A stretch of 64,000 nt of DNA from Microbacterium sp. Nx66 (lineage in GTDB: Bacteria > Actinomycetota > Actinomycetes > Actinomycetales > Microbacteriaceae), in the NCBI RefSeq assembly GCF_904066215.1, contig NZ_LR880474.1, positions 1,302,001 to 1,366,000 of the forward strand, given 5' to 3'. Positions 44,432 to 52,773 of the stretch are shown here, one piece after another (position 1 is the first letter of the stretch; each line of letters starts with the position of its first letter). The notes below the pieces were generated by a model. The model did no database searches. It saw only the letters and a program-made list of their open reading frames with translations, and was not told the origin of the DNA. A program made the translations under genes and the position numbers.

Positions 44432-45219
44432 GCCGTGCCTCCGTCGGGACGCCAGAGAGTCGCGGTCGCGTCCCGCAGCAGGCCCTGCGTGACCGGTGAG
44501 GAGGGCGCGGTCAGCAGCCGCGACACCGGGGCGCTCTCGACGACGCGACCGTGCTCCAGCACCACGCCCGCGGTCGCCACCTGGGACAGCACCGCGAGGT
44601 CGTGCGTGATGAACAGCAGCGACATGCCCTCGTCGGCCACGAGCCGGAGCAGCAGCGACAGGATCTCCGCCTGGATCGTCACGTCCAGGGCGGTCGTGGG
44701 TTCGTCCGCGATCAGCAGCCGCGGACGGCAGGCGAGGGCCATCGCGATCGCCACGCGCTGCCGCTGACCCCCGGAGAGCTGGTGCGGGTACCGGTCGACG
44801 ATGGTCTCCGGGTCGGGAAGCCGCACGCGGGCGGCTTCGGCGATCGCCCGGTCGCGCGCCTCGCGCCGCCCGAGGCCCTCGTGGATGCGGATGGATTCCG
44901 CGATCTGGCGGCCGACGGTGCGGATCGGGTTGAGCGCGGTCCGCGGCTCCTGGAAGACGATGCCGATGTCGTCGCCGCGCAGCCGGGCGAGATCGCGGTC
45001 CGGCATCCCGATCAGCTCGGTGTCGTCCCACCGGATGCTCCCGTGCGCTGTCGCCCCGTCCGGCAGGAGCCCGAGGACGGCGAGCGCGGTGAGGGACTTG
45101 CCGGAGCCCGACTCGCCGATCACGCCGAGGCGCGCGCCGTCGGGCACCTGGAACGACACGCCGTCGACGACGCGCCGTCCGTCGATCTCGATGACGAGAT
45201 CCTCGACTGTCAGACTCAT
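44428..45219 (-). CDS. Peptide/nickel-type ABC transporter ATP-binding protein (DppD-like)
   Basis: 263 residues. Walker [10 protein letters not shown] (Leu where Thr/Ser is usual after the second Ser), Q loop [16 protein letters not shown], signature [14 protein letters not shown], Walker [15 protein letters not shown]. The short C-terminus again lacks the iron-sulfur extension of the classical family. ATGA overlaps at both ends place it tightly in the operon. Confidence 0.93.
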   Translation of the reverse strand: MSLTVEDLVIEIDGRRVVDGVSFQVPDGARLGVIGESGSGKSLTALAVLGLLPDGATAHGSIRWDDTELIGMPDRDLARLRGDDIGIVFQEPRTALNPIRTVGRQIAESIRIHEGLGRREARDRAIAEAARVRLPDPETIVDRYPHQLSGGQRQRVAIAMALACRPRLLIADEPTTALDVTIQAEILSLLLRLVADEGMSLLFITHDLAVLSQVATAGVVLEHGRVVESAPVSRLLTAPSSPVTQGLLRDATATLWRPDGGTA

Positions 45220-46085
45220 GCGACCACCGCCGGTGTGTGCGTCTCGGCGGCGCGGTGCCGCAGCGTGGGATCCGTGGCCTCGCGGAGCCCGTCGCCGAGC
45301 AGATTGAGGGCGAGCACGGTGAGGGTGATGGTGAGTCCGGGCCAGATCACCGTGAGGGGGTGCACACCGATGTAACGCTGCAGATCGGCGAGCAGCAGCC
45401 CCCAGCTGGGCTCCACGACCGAAGCGCCGAACCCGAGGTAGGACAGGCCGGCCTCCGCGAGGACGGCCACGGCCATCGACCACGACAGCTGCACGATGAA
45501 CACCGGCGCCACATTCGGGAGGAGGTGACGGACGAGGTTCTGCGCGGGGGTGAGGCCGGACGCGCGCGCCGCGAGCACGAAGTCGCTCTGCTGTACGCGG
45601 CGCAGCTCCGGACGCGTGACCCGCGCGATGTTCACGCCGAACCCGATCCCCACCGCCCAGATCACGACCCAGAGCGAACCGCCCCACACCGACGAGATCA
45701 TCATCGCGATCAGCAGCACGGGGAAGGCGATGAGGATGTCGACGAGCACGGCCACCGTCTCCCGGACGAGGCGGGTGGTCAGGGCGCCGAGGGCGGCGAG
45801 GGCGATGCCCACGAGCGTCGCGACGAGTCCGGCACCCACACTGACGAACACAGTCGTCCGCGCCCCGGCCATGAGCAGGCTCAGGATGTCGCGACCGGTG
45901 TCGTCCGTGCCGAGCAGGTGCGGCCAGCTCGGCGGCAGCCAGCGGTCGCCGATGTTCGAGGCCCGCGGGTCGAACGGCGTCCAGAAGAGCGACACGACGG
46001 CCGCCAGCGCGACGATGGCGATGACGATCAGCCCGAAGCGACCGGTCGAGGTCCGCCACAGCCGGGGGAACCAGCGCGCGCTCAT
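45216..46085 (-). CDS. Peptide/nickel-type ABC transporter permease (DppC-like)
   Basis: 289 residues, six helices. Starts with an N-terminal OppC-type helix (FGLIVIAIVALAAVVSLFW), the HLLGTDDTGRDILS motif, and the EAA loop AARASGLTPAQNLVRHLLPN that docks on the ATPases. C-terminal LNLLGDGLREATDPTLR is the DppC end signature. Overlaps both neighbours by four bases. Confidence 0.93.
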   Translation of the reverse strand: MSARWFPRLWRTSTGRFGLIVIAIVALAAVVSLFWTPFDPRASNIGDRWLPPSWPHLLGTDDTGRDILSLLMAGARTTVFVSVGAGLVATLVGIALAALGALTTRLVRETVAVLVDILIAFPVLLIAMMISSVWGGSLWVVIWAVGIGFGVNIARVTRPELRRVQQSDFVLAARASGLTPAQNLVRHLLPNVAPVFIVQLSWSMAVAVLAEAGLSYLGFGASVVEPSWGLLLADLQRYIGVHPLTVIWPGLTITLTVLALNLLGDGLREATDPTLRHRAAETHTPAVVA

Positions 46086-47032
46086 GCGGCCTCCCGCTGT
46101 CGAGGATCGATCGCCCGGTGCAGCAGATCCACGAGGAAGCCGACCACTAGCACGAAGCCGGTCAGCACGAGCAGCTCGCTCTGCACCTTGACGAGATCCC
46201 GGGTGCCGACGTCGGTCACGAGCATGCGGCCGATGCCCGGAAGCGTGAACAGCTGCTCGATAACGACCGAGCCGACGATGATCCCGGCGACCTGGAGGCC
46301 GAGGACCGTGATGATGGAGAGCCCGACCGCGGGGATGCCGTGCTGGATGAGGGCGCGGGTCTTGGTCAGTCCCTTGGCGGCCGCGGTGCGGACGAAGTCC
46401 TGCCCGGCCGCCTGCAGGGTCGCGCTGCGCACGAAGCGCATGAGCATGGCCCCCTCGACGATGCCGATGGTGAGGGCGGGCAGCAGCAGCGCCTCGATCG
46501 CCCTGCCCGGCGTGGACCATCCGGTGCGGGGGAAGCCCTGGGGCGGCAGCCAGCCGAGCCACACGGAGAACACCACGATCAGCATCATGCCCGCCCAGAC
46601 GACGGGCACCGCCGCGAGCGCCTGCGCGCCGACGCTGAGCGCGGTACCGTCGCGATGGCCGCGCCGCAGGGCGGCGAGGATCCCGAAGGGGACGGCGATC
46701 AGCACGGCGATCGCCAGCGACATGATCCCGAGCGGGACGGTCACCTGCGCCTTCAGCAGGAGCTCCTCGCCGACGGACGCGCCGGACAGCAACGACGTGC
46801 CGAGGTCGCCGCGGAGGATGCCGGCGATCCAGTCGGTGTACTGCACGAGCAGGGGCTGGTTCAGGCCCAGTGACTCCCGCAGGGCCGCGACCTCGGCGGG
46901 CGAGGCCTGCGTGCCGGCGATCAGCTGCGCGACGTCGCCGGGGAAGACCCGCAGCGTGAGGAAGATGAGCGCGCTCGACACGAGGAGCCCCGCGATCAGC
47001 AGGGCCCCTCGGACGAGCGCGTAACGCAGCAC
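46082..47032 (-). CDS. Peptide/nickel-type ABC transporter permease (DppB-like)
   Basis: 316 residues, six helices. First helix LLIAGLLVSSALIFLTLRVFPGD, DppB motif ESLGLNQPLLVQYTDWIAGILRGDLG, and EAA loop AAAKGLTKTRALIQHGIPA. GTG start 47032, 16 bp after the binding-protein stop. Full length. Confidence 0.93.
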   Translation of the reverse strand: MLRYALVRGALLIAGLLVSSALIFLTLRVFPGDVAQLIAGTQASPAEVAALRESLGLNQPLLVQYTDWIAGILRGDLGTSLLSGASVGEELLLKAQVTVPLGIMSLAIAVLIAVPFGILAALRRGHRDGTALSVGAQALAAVPVVWAGMMLIVVFSVWLGWLPPQGFPRTGWSTPGRAIEALLLPALTIGIVEGAMLMRFVRSATLQAAGQDFVRTAAAKGLTKTRALIQHGIPAVGLSIITVLGLQVAGIIVGSVVIEQLFTLPGIGRMLVTDVGTRDLVKVQSELLVLTGFVLVVGFLVDLLHRAIDPRQREAA

Positions 47033-47048
47033 GGGGAGTCGGCCGTCG

Positions 47049-48566
47049 TCAGCTCGCCGCGGAGACGGTCACACCCGCGAGGTCGATGCGCGAGTTGATC
47101 GAGTCCTCAGGGAAGCCGCTGACGAGCGGGCTCACGGCGGTGATCGTCTGGCCGTTGTAGAGCCAGTCGGCCGCGTGGTCCTCGGAGACGATGCGGGCCG
47201 CCTCGGCGAGGAGCTTCGCGGAGGCGTCCGCGTCGACCTCTGCCATCGCCTGCGCGTAGAGGTCCTGCACCTCGGCGTTGTCATAGCCGAAGTAGTAGTC
47301 CGGATTGGCGAAGTTGCCGAAGTCCCGCGGCTCGACGTGCAGGACGAAGCTGAGATCGTAGTCCTTGTTGGTGTAGACGTCCTCGAGCCAGGTCGGGAAC
47401 TCCACGGAGTCGACCTCGAGGTTCACACCGACCTTGTCGAAGTCCGAGATGAGGACCTTCGGCACGGTGGTGCCGTAGAACGACGGGATCGTCAGAGTGA
47501 GGTCGAGATCCTCCTGGCCGGCCTCGGCGAGCAGCTCCTTCGCCCGGTCGGGGTCGTAGGAGATGACGTCGGAGAGGTCCTCGTAGCCGGGGTCGAGCTC
47601 GGGGATCGGACCGTACAGCGGGGTGCCGGCGCCGACGGCCTCGATGAGCGCGTCGTGGTCGATCGCCAGGCGCAGAGCCTCTCGCACCCGGACGTCGTCC
47701 AGCGGGGCTTTCTTGTTGTTGAAGGCGAGCGTGGCCTTGTCGGTCGTGCGGCCCGTCGTGAGTGTGAAGTCGCCCGAGTCCTCGAGCTGGGGAGCAAGGT
47801 TGGGGTCCACAGCGGTGAGCACGTCGACGTCGCCGGCGAGAGCGGCGTTCACTCCGGCCGTGAAGTCGGGGATGTACTGGAACTCGACCTCGGCGACGCC
47901 GGCCGGCTCGCCCCAGTACTCGTCGTTGCGGGCGAAGGTGATCGTGCTGCCCTTGTTCCAGCGCGTGAGCGTGAAGGGCCCGGTGCCGTTCTCCGCGGTC
48001 TTGAGGTCGGTGGTGTCGCCCTTCTTGAAGACGAGGCCGGCCGGGCCGGTGAGCGAGAAGAGGAAATTCTGGTTCGGCTCCGACAGCACGATCTGGACGG
48101 TCGTGGCGTCCGGGGCCGAGATCGAGGCGACGGACGCGAACTCCGCGTTGCCCTGCACCGTCGTGTCGGTGCGGACGGTCTCGTACGACGCCACGACGTC
48201 GGCGGAGGTGAGGGGCGAGCCGTCGTGGAAGGTGATGCCGTCGTTGAGGGTGAACGTGTAGGTGAGGCCGTCGTCGGACACCTCGTAGTCCGAGGCGAGC
48301 CGCTCGACGATCTCGTTCTCCTGCGTGCGGCTGACCAGTCCTTCGTAGATGTTGTCGATGAGGACCTGCTCGAGAGCGGCGCCGCTGGTGTGCCGGATGT
48401 CGAGGTTCGTGGGTTCGAGCACGAGACCGACGTGCAGGGTGGCGTCGGGGTCGGGCTCGCCGCCCGCGGACGGGGCGGGCTCGGCGGAGCCGGAGCAGGC
48501 GCTGAGGATCACGGCGGTGGCCGCGAGCGCGGAGATCAGCGCGAGGCGTCGATGACGTCGGAACAT
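47049..48566 (-). CDS. Peptide/nickel-type ABC transporter substrate-binding lipoprotein (DppA-like)
   Basis: 505 residues, SBP_bac_5 family. Signal peptide ending in lipobox ILSACSG, so Cys24 is lipidated. The family signature DGLTYTFTLNDGITFHDGSPL and the LNPxxxEFP-like region VDSVEFPTWLED are present. AGAGGAAA precedes the ATG. First and presumably most expressed gene of the importer; substrate may be peptides, nickel chelates or opines and cannot be told from sequence. Confidence 0.93.
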   Translation of the reverse strand: MFRRHRRLALISALAATAVILSACSGSAEPAPSAGGEPDPDATLHVGLVLEPTNLDIRHTSGAALEQVLIDNIYEGLVSRTQENEIVERLASDYEVSDDGLTYTFTLNDGITFHDGSPLTSADVVASYETVRTDTTVQGNAEFASVASISAPDATTVQIVLSEPNQNFLFSLTGPAGLVFKKGDTTDLKTAENGTGPFTLTRWNKGSTITFARNDEYWGEPAGVAEVEFQYIPDFTAGVNAALAGDVDVLTAVDPNLAPQLEDSGDFTLTTGRTTDKATLAFNNKKAPLDDVRVREALRLAIDHDALIEAVGAGTPLYGPIPELDPGYEDLSDVISYDPDRAKELLAEAGQEDLDLTLTIPSFYGTTVPKVLISDFDKVGVNLEVDSVEFPTWLEDVYTNKDYDLSFVLHVEPRDFGNFANPDYYFGYDNAEVQDLYAQAMAEVDADASAKLLAEAARIVSEDHAADWLYNGQTITAVSPLVSGFPEDSINSRIDLAGVTVSAAS

Positions 48567-48611
48567 GGGTGTTTCCTCTCGGTGCGGCAGGTGCTGTGTG
48601 CCGGTGGGACG

Positions 48612-48617
48612 AGCCTA
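48612..48617 (-). promoter_or_regulatory. -10 hexamer of the ABC importer operon
   Basis: TAGGCT on the minus strand, 46 nt before the binding-protein ATG, giving a leader of about 38 nt. Confidence 0.5.
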
Positions 48618-48658
48618 GGGTCGGGCAGAGGTATGCGGGGCGGGTGCGGAACGGAACG

Positions 48659-49576
48659 TCATATTCCGGCCGTGACCGCGGAGGCGACGAGTGCCGCGAG
48701 GTCACGAGGTGCCGTCTCCTGCACGTTGTGCGTGGCGTCCAGCACCACGACGCGGGCGTCGGGGAGCCGCTGCTGGAACTGCTCCGCATCGGCAGCGCTG
48801 ACGAAGCCGCGCTCGGCGCGGACGAGCGTGACGGGCGCTGCCACGGCCGCCAGATCATCCCAGCCGGTCTCGTGCAGCACCGAGGGGGCCGCCGCGGTGC
48901 CGGGGTCGTGAGCGGCCAGCGCGGCCGCCGCGAGGCGCGCGAAATGGTGCTTCCACTCCACGCGCCCGTCTGCACGCACGCGCGTGTTGAGGAAGACGCC
49001 GCGCTCCGTCTCGGGGCGGGTGCCGCCGAATCCGAGGGCCATCGCCTTGTCGACGAGCTCCGCACGGCTGGCGAAGTCCGTCGGGCCGGCGTAGAACTCG
49101 CGCAGGGCGGCGGGGCCGGCGGAGACATCGATGCCGGGGGTGATGTCCACGACGACGAGCGCGGCCACCAGGTCGGGTCGGGCCGCGGCGACAGCGGCGC
49201 CGGTGAGACCGCCGAGAGACTGTCCGACGAGCACCTGCGGCCCGGACGTCCATGCGTCCAGCGCGGCGACCACGTCCGCGGCGAGGGTGCGGGGGGAGTA
49301 GTCCGCATCGTCACGCCAGGCGGAGTCGCCGTGGCCGGCGAGGTCGATCGCGAGGAGCGGCTGTCCGAGCGCCAGCGCCGTCGTGTCCCACGTGTGGGCG
49401 TTCAGCCCCGCGCCGTGCAGGAGCGTGATGCGCGGGGCGTCGGTGCCGAAGCGCAGCGCGCTGACGGACCGGCCGTCGGGAAGGGGGAGGGTCAGTCGCT
49501 GCACCGTCGGGAGCGGGACGCCGAGAGCATCGGCCTGTGCGGGAAGATAGGAGAACTCGCTGCTGTCGATCGCCAC
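48659..49576 (-). CDS. Alpha/beta-hydrolase
   Basis: 305 residues from the GTG at 49576, which lies six nt after a CAGAAT hexamer; the frame extends to 49624 without a site. Nucleophile elbow VGQSLGG, oxyanion motif LLHGAGLNAHTWD, catalytic histidine in LDATHNVQ. General esterase, lyase or dienelactone-hydrolase-like; substrate unknown. Ends 42 bp before the -10 of the ABC importer on the same strand. Confidence 0.82.
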   Translation of the reverse strand: MAIDSSEFSYLPAQADALGVPLPTVQRLTLPLPDGRSVSALRFGTDAPRITLLHGAGLNAHTWDTTALALGQPLLAIDLAGHGDSAWRDDADYSPRTLAADVVAALDAWTSGPQVLVGQSLGGLTGAAVAAARPDLVAALVVVDITPGIDVSAGPAALREFYAGPTDFASRAELVDKAMALGFGGTRPETERGVFLNTRVRADGRVEWKHHFARLAAAALAAHDPGTAAAPSVLHETGWDDLAAVAAPVTLVRAERGFVSAADAEQFQQRLPDARVVVLDATHNVQETAPRDLAALVASAVTAGI

Positions 49577-49741
49577 GCGGCTATTCTGCGCCCGAAATCG
49601 CCGCCACGGGAAATGCGAGAGCACATCGACAATTCAGCACCGGTATTCGGTGTGCGTTCAGCTCGGATTTTGCGCAGCATGCTTGTCGATCTGCATTTCG
49701 ACCTCCCCTCGGGGTGCCGCTCTCCCGCGCACTCGCCGGAA

Positions 49742-49747
49742 TATCAT
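49742..49747 (+). promoter_or_regulatory. -10 hexamer of AhpD-like promoter
   Basis: TATCAT ends seven nt before ATG 49755, with a run of six G between. The 178-bp gap upstream, shared with the divergent hydrolase gene, is noticeably AT-richer than its surroundings. Confidence 0.5.
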
Positions 49748-49754
49748 GGGGGGT

Positions 49755-50231
49755 ATGAGCGAACAGCGCGTGCACCTGTCCAAGACGGAGCCTGCGGCCT
49801 ATCAGGCCCTCGACGCCTTCTCGAAGACGGTCGGCAGCATCTGCGCGGCGAACGGGATCGATGATCGGCTGAAGGAGATCGTCATGATCCACTGCTCGCA
49901 GCTGAACGGGTGCAGCTACTGCACGCGGATCCACGTGGACCGCGCGGTCGCTGCCGGATTGGACGCCGACACGATCAGTCAGATCGCCGTGTGGCGTGAG
50001 AGCGGTGTGTTCAGCGATCGCGAGCGTGCCGCGCTCGAGCTGGCCGAGGCCTTCACCTTCATTGCGGAGGATGGCATCTCGGACGAGGTCTACGACCTGG
50101 TGGGGAGCGTCTTCACCGAGAAGGAGTACGCCGCGCTGAGCTGGGCGTGCGTGTCGATCAACGCCTTCAACCGCATCGTCATCGCCGGGCGCTACCCGGT
50201 GCCCCCGCGCGGCTCTCAGGCGGGCGCGTGA
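49755..50231 (+). CDS. Carboxymuconolactone decarboxylase/AhpD-like protein
   Basis: 158 residues, all-helical AhpD fold. Redox pair C53 and C56 in CSYCTRIH with the following His60, as in alkyl-hydroperoxidase AhpD-like enzymes. The C-terminal NAFNRIVIAGRYP is typical of the CMD family. Likely a thiol peroxidase or disulfide reductase. GTGA overlap with the phosphatase gene. Confidence 0.88.
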   Translation: MSEQRVHLSKTEPAAYQALDAFSKTVGSICAANGIDDRLKEIVMIHCSQLNGCSYCTRIHVDRAVAAGLDADTISQIAVWRESGVFSDRERAALELAEAFTFIAEDGISDEVYDLVGSVFTEKEYAALSWACVSINAFNRIVIAGRYPVPPRGSQAGA

Positions 50232-50962
50232 CGGTCCTCGACGTCGAGGGCGTGACCAACGTCCGGGACGTCGGCGGGATCCCCGCGGCGGGTGGACGCA
50301 TCCGCCACGGCGTTCTGCTGCGGTCCGGTCAGCTCTCCACGGCGACGACGAAGGGCGCCGCGCGCCTGCGGTCGGCGGTGCGCCACATCGTCGACCTCCG
50401 CGACGGCGAGGAGGTCGCCGCGGAACCGAGCGAGATCGAGGGCCCGGAGACGACCCACCTTCCGCTGTTCCTCGGGTCGGTGCGCTCCTTCTTCGAGTCC
50501 GACACGAGTCTCGACGACCTGTACCTGCATCTTCTGGAGGAGAGCGGCGAGCGGCTGGTCGCCGCCGTCCGGGTGATCGCCGCGGGGGAGCCGACGCTGG
50601 TCCACTGCACCGTGGGCAAGGACCGCACGGGGGTGACGGTGGCGCTGGCGCTCTCGGCGGTCGGCGCCGACAGGGAAGCCGTCATCGCCGATTACGCTCT
50701 CACCGAGTCGCAGCTGCCGGCCGAACGGTCACGGCGCATCGCCGCGTACCTGCGGTCGCAGCATCCCGAGGCGGTGCACGCCGTGGATCTCGCCACCCGC
50801 TCACCGGCCGAGGTGATGCGTCGGCTGCTCGCGGAAGTGGACGAACGGTGGGGGTCGGCCGCCGGCTATCTGCGCGCGAACGGCATGACCGATGACGAGC
50901 TCGCCGCTCTGCGCGATGCGCTCGTCGAGCCCGTGTCGGAGGATGCCGCCGCCGAAGGTTAG
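50228..50962 (+). CDS. Tyrosine/phosphoinositide phosphatase (PtpB/DSP-like)
   Basis: 244 residues. N-terminal GVTNVRDVGGIPAAGGR and the active-site loop HCTVGKDRTG with nucleophile Cys127 place it in the Y_phosphatase3 family (MptpB-like). The lysine-aspartate pair in the loop fits dual protein and lipid phosphatase activity. No signal peptide. The stop TAG lies within the DtxR-type box that controls the next gene. Confidence 0.9.
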   Translation: MTVLDVEGVTNVRDVGGIPAAGGRIRHGVLLRSGQLSTATTKGAARLRSAVRHIVDLRDGEEVAAEPSEIEGPETTHLPLFLGSVRSFFESDTSLDDLYLHLLEESGERLVAAVRVIAAGEPTLVHCTVGKDRTGVTVALALSAVGADREAVIADYALTESQLPAERSRRIAAYLRSQHPEAVHAVDLATRSPAEVMRRLLAEVDERWGSAAGYLRANGMTDDELAALRDALVEPVSEDAAAEG

Positions 50963-50972
50963 GCAAGCCTTC
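50954..50972. promoter_or_regulatory. DtxR/IdeR-type iron box
   Basis: 19-bp site centred on TTAGGCAAGCCT, matching the 19-bp IdeR/DtxR consensus at 13 positions and flanked by perfect CGAAGG/CCTTCG arms (50953-50958, 50968-50973). It overlaps the expected -35 zone of the SIP gene, so iron-loaded regulator should repress. Confidence 0.75.
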
Positions 50973-50980
50973 GCTTGGTG

Positions 50981-50986
50981 TACGAT
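50981..50986 (+). promoter_or_regulatory. -10 hexamer of the SIP-domain gene
   Basis: TACGAT, nine nt before ATG 50996 and eight bp after the iron box. Confidence 0.55.
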
Positions 50987-50995
50987 GGGATCACC

Positions 50996-51466
50996 ATGGA
51001 CACCACGCTCGACACCCGGAGCACGCGTGCGGCACGCCGCGCGGCGCGCCGTCGCGCACACCACCTGGTCACCGCCGACGAGCATTCGCTGCTCGACCTC
51101 GAGGCGTTCCTCGCGACCCTCCCGCTCTGTGCGTCCGGTCGCATCTTCATCGAGGTTCCCGATGCCTCCGACATCGGCGTGATCCACGCGCCGGGCCGCA
51201 TGACCGTCACCTGGCTCGCGCGTTCCGCGCGCTCCGGAGCCCCGGGCACTGGACGCGGCTGCACCCCGGGTCAGGCGCTGGCCCGAGCCACGTGCGCATG
51301 GGCTGACGAGATGCTGCTGGATGACGAGGTCGAGACGCACGTCACACTGCTCGGCGGCTACCTCGGCACGGCCGACATCGTCGAGCACCTCACCGACCGC
51401 CTCGGCGTCGCCGCGCACCGCATCCGCGTGCCGGAGCGCTTCGGTCTGCTTCCCGTCGAGAACTGA
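50996..51466 (+). CDS. Stand-alone SIP C-terminal domain protein
   Basis: 156 residues. After a very basic N-terminus (RAARRAARRRAHH), the segment HLVTADEHSLLDLEAFLATL and IFIEVPDASDI...VTWLAR match the C-terminal NAD(P)H-binding half of siderophore-interacting ferric reductases (SIP), including the ADE start and the TWL motif. The FAD-binding N-terminal half is missing altogether and no flavoprotein partner is adjacent. The iron box upstream supports a role in iron acquisition. Start ATG 50996; an upstream in-frame ATG at 50975 would precede the -10. Confidence 0.78.
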   Translation: MDTTLDTRSTRAARRAARRRAHHLVTADEHSLLDLEAFLATLPLCASGRIFIEVPDASDIGVIHAPGRMTVTWLARSARSGAPGTGRGCTPGQALARATCAWADEMLLDDEVETHVTLLGGYLGTADIVEHLTDRLGVAAHRIRVPERFGLLPVEN

Positions 51467-51467
51467 G

Positions 51468-51911
51468 TCAGCGGGTGCGGCGCACGTAGTTGCCGTCTTC
51501 CAGTCCTGCTTCGATCTCGAAGCGGTTGCGCAGCGGGTCCCGTCCCGCGAACAGGTAGAGCACCGGCATCAGGAAGCCGTAGCGCAACCACTGCTGCTTG
51601 TGGACGGCCTCGTGGCGCAGCACCGCGTCGGTCGGCCGCGCGTCGCCGGTGAGGAAGCACCCGCCGACGCAGACGCCGCCGCGGTGGAAGGTCCACCGGG
51701 GCATGCCGCGGAAGACCCAGAGTCCGCCGCGCCGTTCGATCGGACCGGTGCTCCACAGCGTGCCCCAGATCCAGCCGACGGCCGTTCCCCAGAGGTAGCC
51801 CAGTCGGCTGATCGGCGAGCGCAGCAGGAACGAGGGGATGCGGCGATCCGCCCGGCGCCCGCGGGCGAGGCGTTCTGCCGCGATCGTCTCCCAGCCCGCC
51901 CTGGGACTCAT
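51468..51911 (-). CDS. Small protein with HExxH zinc-peptidase-like motif
   Basis: 147 residues. One hydrophobic segment (about 36-54, SRLGYLWGTAVGWIWGTLW), then a compact C-terminal part with H100-E-A-V-H104 (LRHEAVHKQQWLRYGF), followed at 28-30 residues by acidic residues in RNRFEIEAGLE, the spacing of a glu-zincin third ligand. Homologues are often annotated only as hypothetical or, misleadingly, as Fe-S oxidoreductases. It may be an active membrane-bound peptidase. Overlapped by the arginase-family gene at its start by ATGA. Confidence 0.7.
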   Translation of the reverse strand: MSPRAGWETIAAERLARGRRADRRIPSFLLRSPISRLGYLWGTAVGWIWGTLWSTGPIERRGGLWVFRGMPRWTFHRGGVCVGGCFLTGDARPTDAVLRHEAVHKQQWLRYGFLMPVLYLFAGRDPLRNRFEIEAGLEDGNYVRRTR

Positions 51912-52711
51912 GCGACGGCTCCGACGAGGCGCAGGATCGCGCCGAGATCGTCGACCGCGTCGGCGGGCGTACGGGGCGCGAAGCCCGCGATGGTCGCCCC
52001 CGCCAAGGGGACGCGGGCCCGCAGTTCTCTGATCGCCGTGCTCAGAGACGTCGGGGTGACGCCGAAGGGGACGGCAGCGGAGACCCCGGTGAAGGTCGCG
52101 GGATCGAGGACGTCGACGTCGATGTGGACCCAGACACGCTGGGCGCCCGTGGCCTGCACGGCGTCGGCGAGCGCCCCCGGGTCGTCCAGGTCGGCCACCC
52201 CGAGGTCCCGGAGGCGGTCCAGTTCGTCGGTCTCGGCGTCGTCCACGTTCCGGACGCCCACGGTGACGACGCGGTCCCGGCGGATGCCGGGGGAGAGGGC
52301 GAGCTGCGGTTCTCCCTCACCGAGGACGGCGCGCAGCGCCATGCCGGAGAACGCACCGGAGGGTGATGTGTCCGGAGTGTGCAGGTCGGCGTGCGCATCG
52401 CACCAGACCACCGCGAGGTCGTCAGTGCCTCCGGGGAGCGTGTCGAGTGCGGCGACGGTGATGCTGCAGTCGCCGCCGATCAGCACGGTTCCGGCTTCGA
52501 GATGCCCGGCCACGAGCTCCCGGGTCCGGGCGAGCGCGCTGAGTCGTCGGACGCCCGTACCCAGCGATTCCCCCGCCTCGACGGGGACGTCGAGGACGGT
52601 CGTCGCCGCACGCGGCAGATCGCCCGCGATGGCCGACGCGCCGTCGACGAGGAGCATCGCGCGGGCGGCGGGTGAACCCTGCCACTGCGGCACGACGAGG
52701 AAACGCACCAT
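51908..52711 (-). CDS. Arginase/agmatinase-family ureohydrolase
   Basis: 267 residues, ATG behind GGGAGGT. Manganese-binding aspartate motifs WCDAHADLHTP and HIDVDVLDP are intact, but the first motif reads GGDCS where canonical arginases have GGDHS, so one metal-ligating histidine is a cysteine. This is shared by a subset of actinobacterial arginase-family proteins of unproven activity. Substrate could be agmatine, formiminoglutamate or something else. Followed by the HExxH gene; preceded 62 bp away by the pspA terminator. Confidence 0.8.
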   Translation of the reverse strand: MVRFLVVPQWQGSPAARAMLLVDGASAIAGDLPRAATTVLDVPVEAGESLGTGVRRLSALARTRELVAGHLEAGTVLIGGDCSITVAALDTLPGGTDDLAVVWCDAHADLHTPDTSPSGAFSGMALRAVLGEGEPQLALSPGIRRDRVVTVGVRNVDDAETDELDRLRDLGVADLDDPGALADAVQATGAQRVWVHIDVDVLDPATFTGVSAAVPFGVTPTSLSTAIRELRARVPLAGATIAGFAPRTPADAVDDLGAILRLVGAVA

Positions 52712-52735
52712 GGAGACCTCCCGGAGACGGAACGG

Positions 52736-52765
52736 CGGATGCCCGGGCGTGCGCCCGGGCATCCG
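52736..52765 (-). terminator. Terminator downstream of pspA
   Basis: Perfect 13-bp stem (52736-52748 with 52753-52765) and a four-base loop, nine bases after the pspA stop. Confidence 0.85.
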
Positions 52766-52773
52766 CGACGGTG

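Noticed and set aside
43643..48566. ABC importer as a siderophore uptake system
   Set aside because: The components are of the peptide/nickel type and no iron box is visible before the operon.
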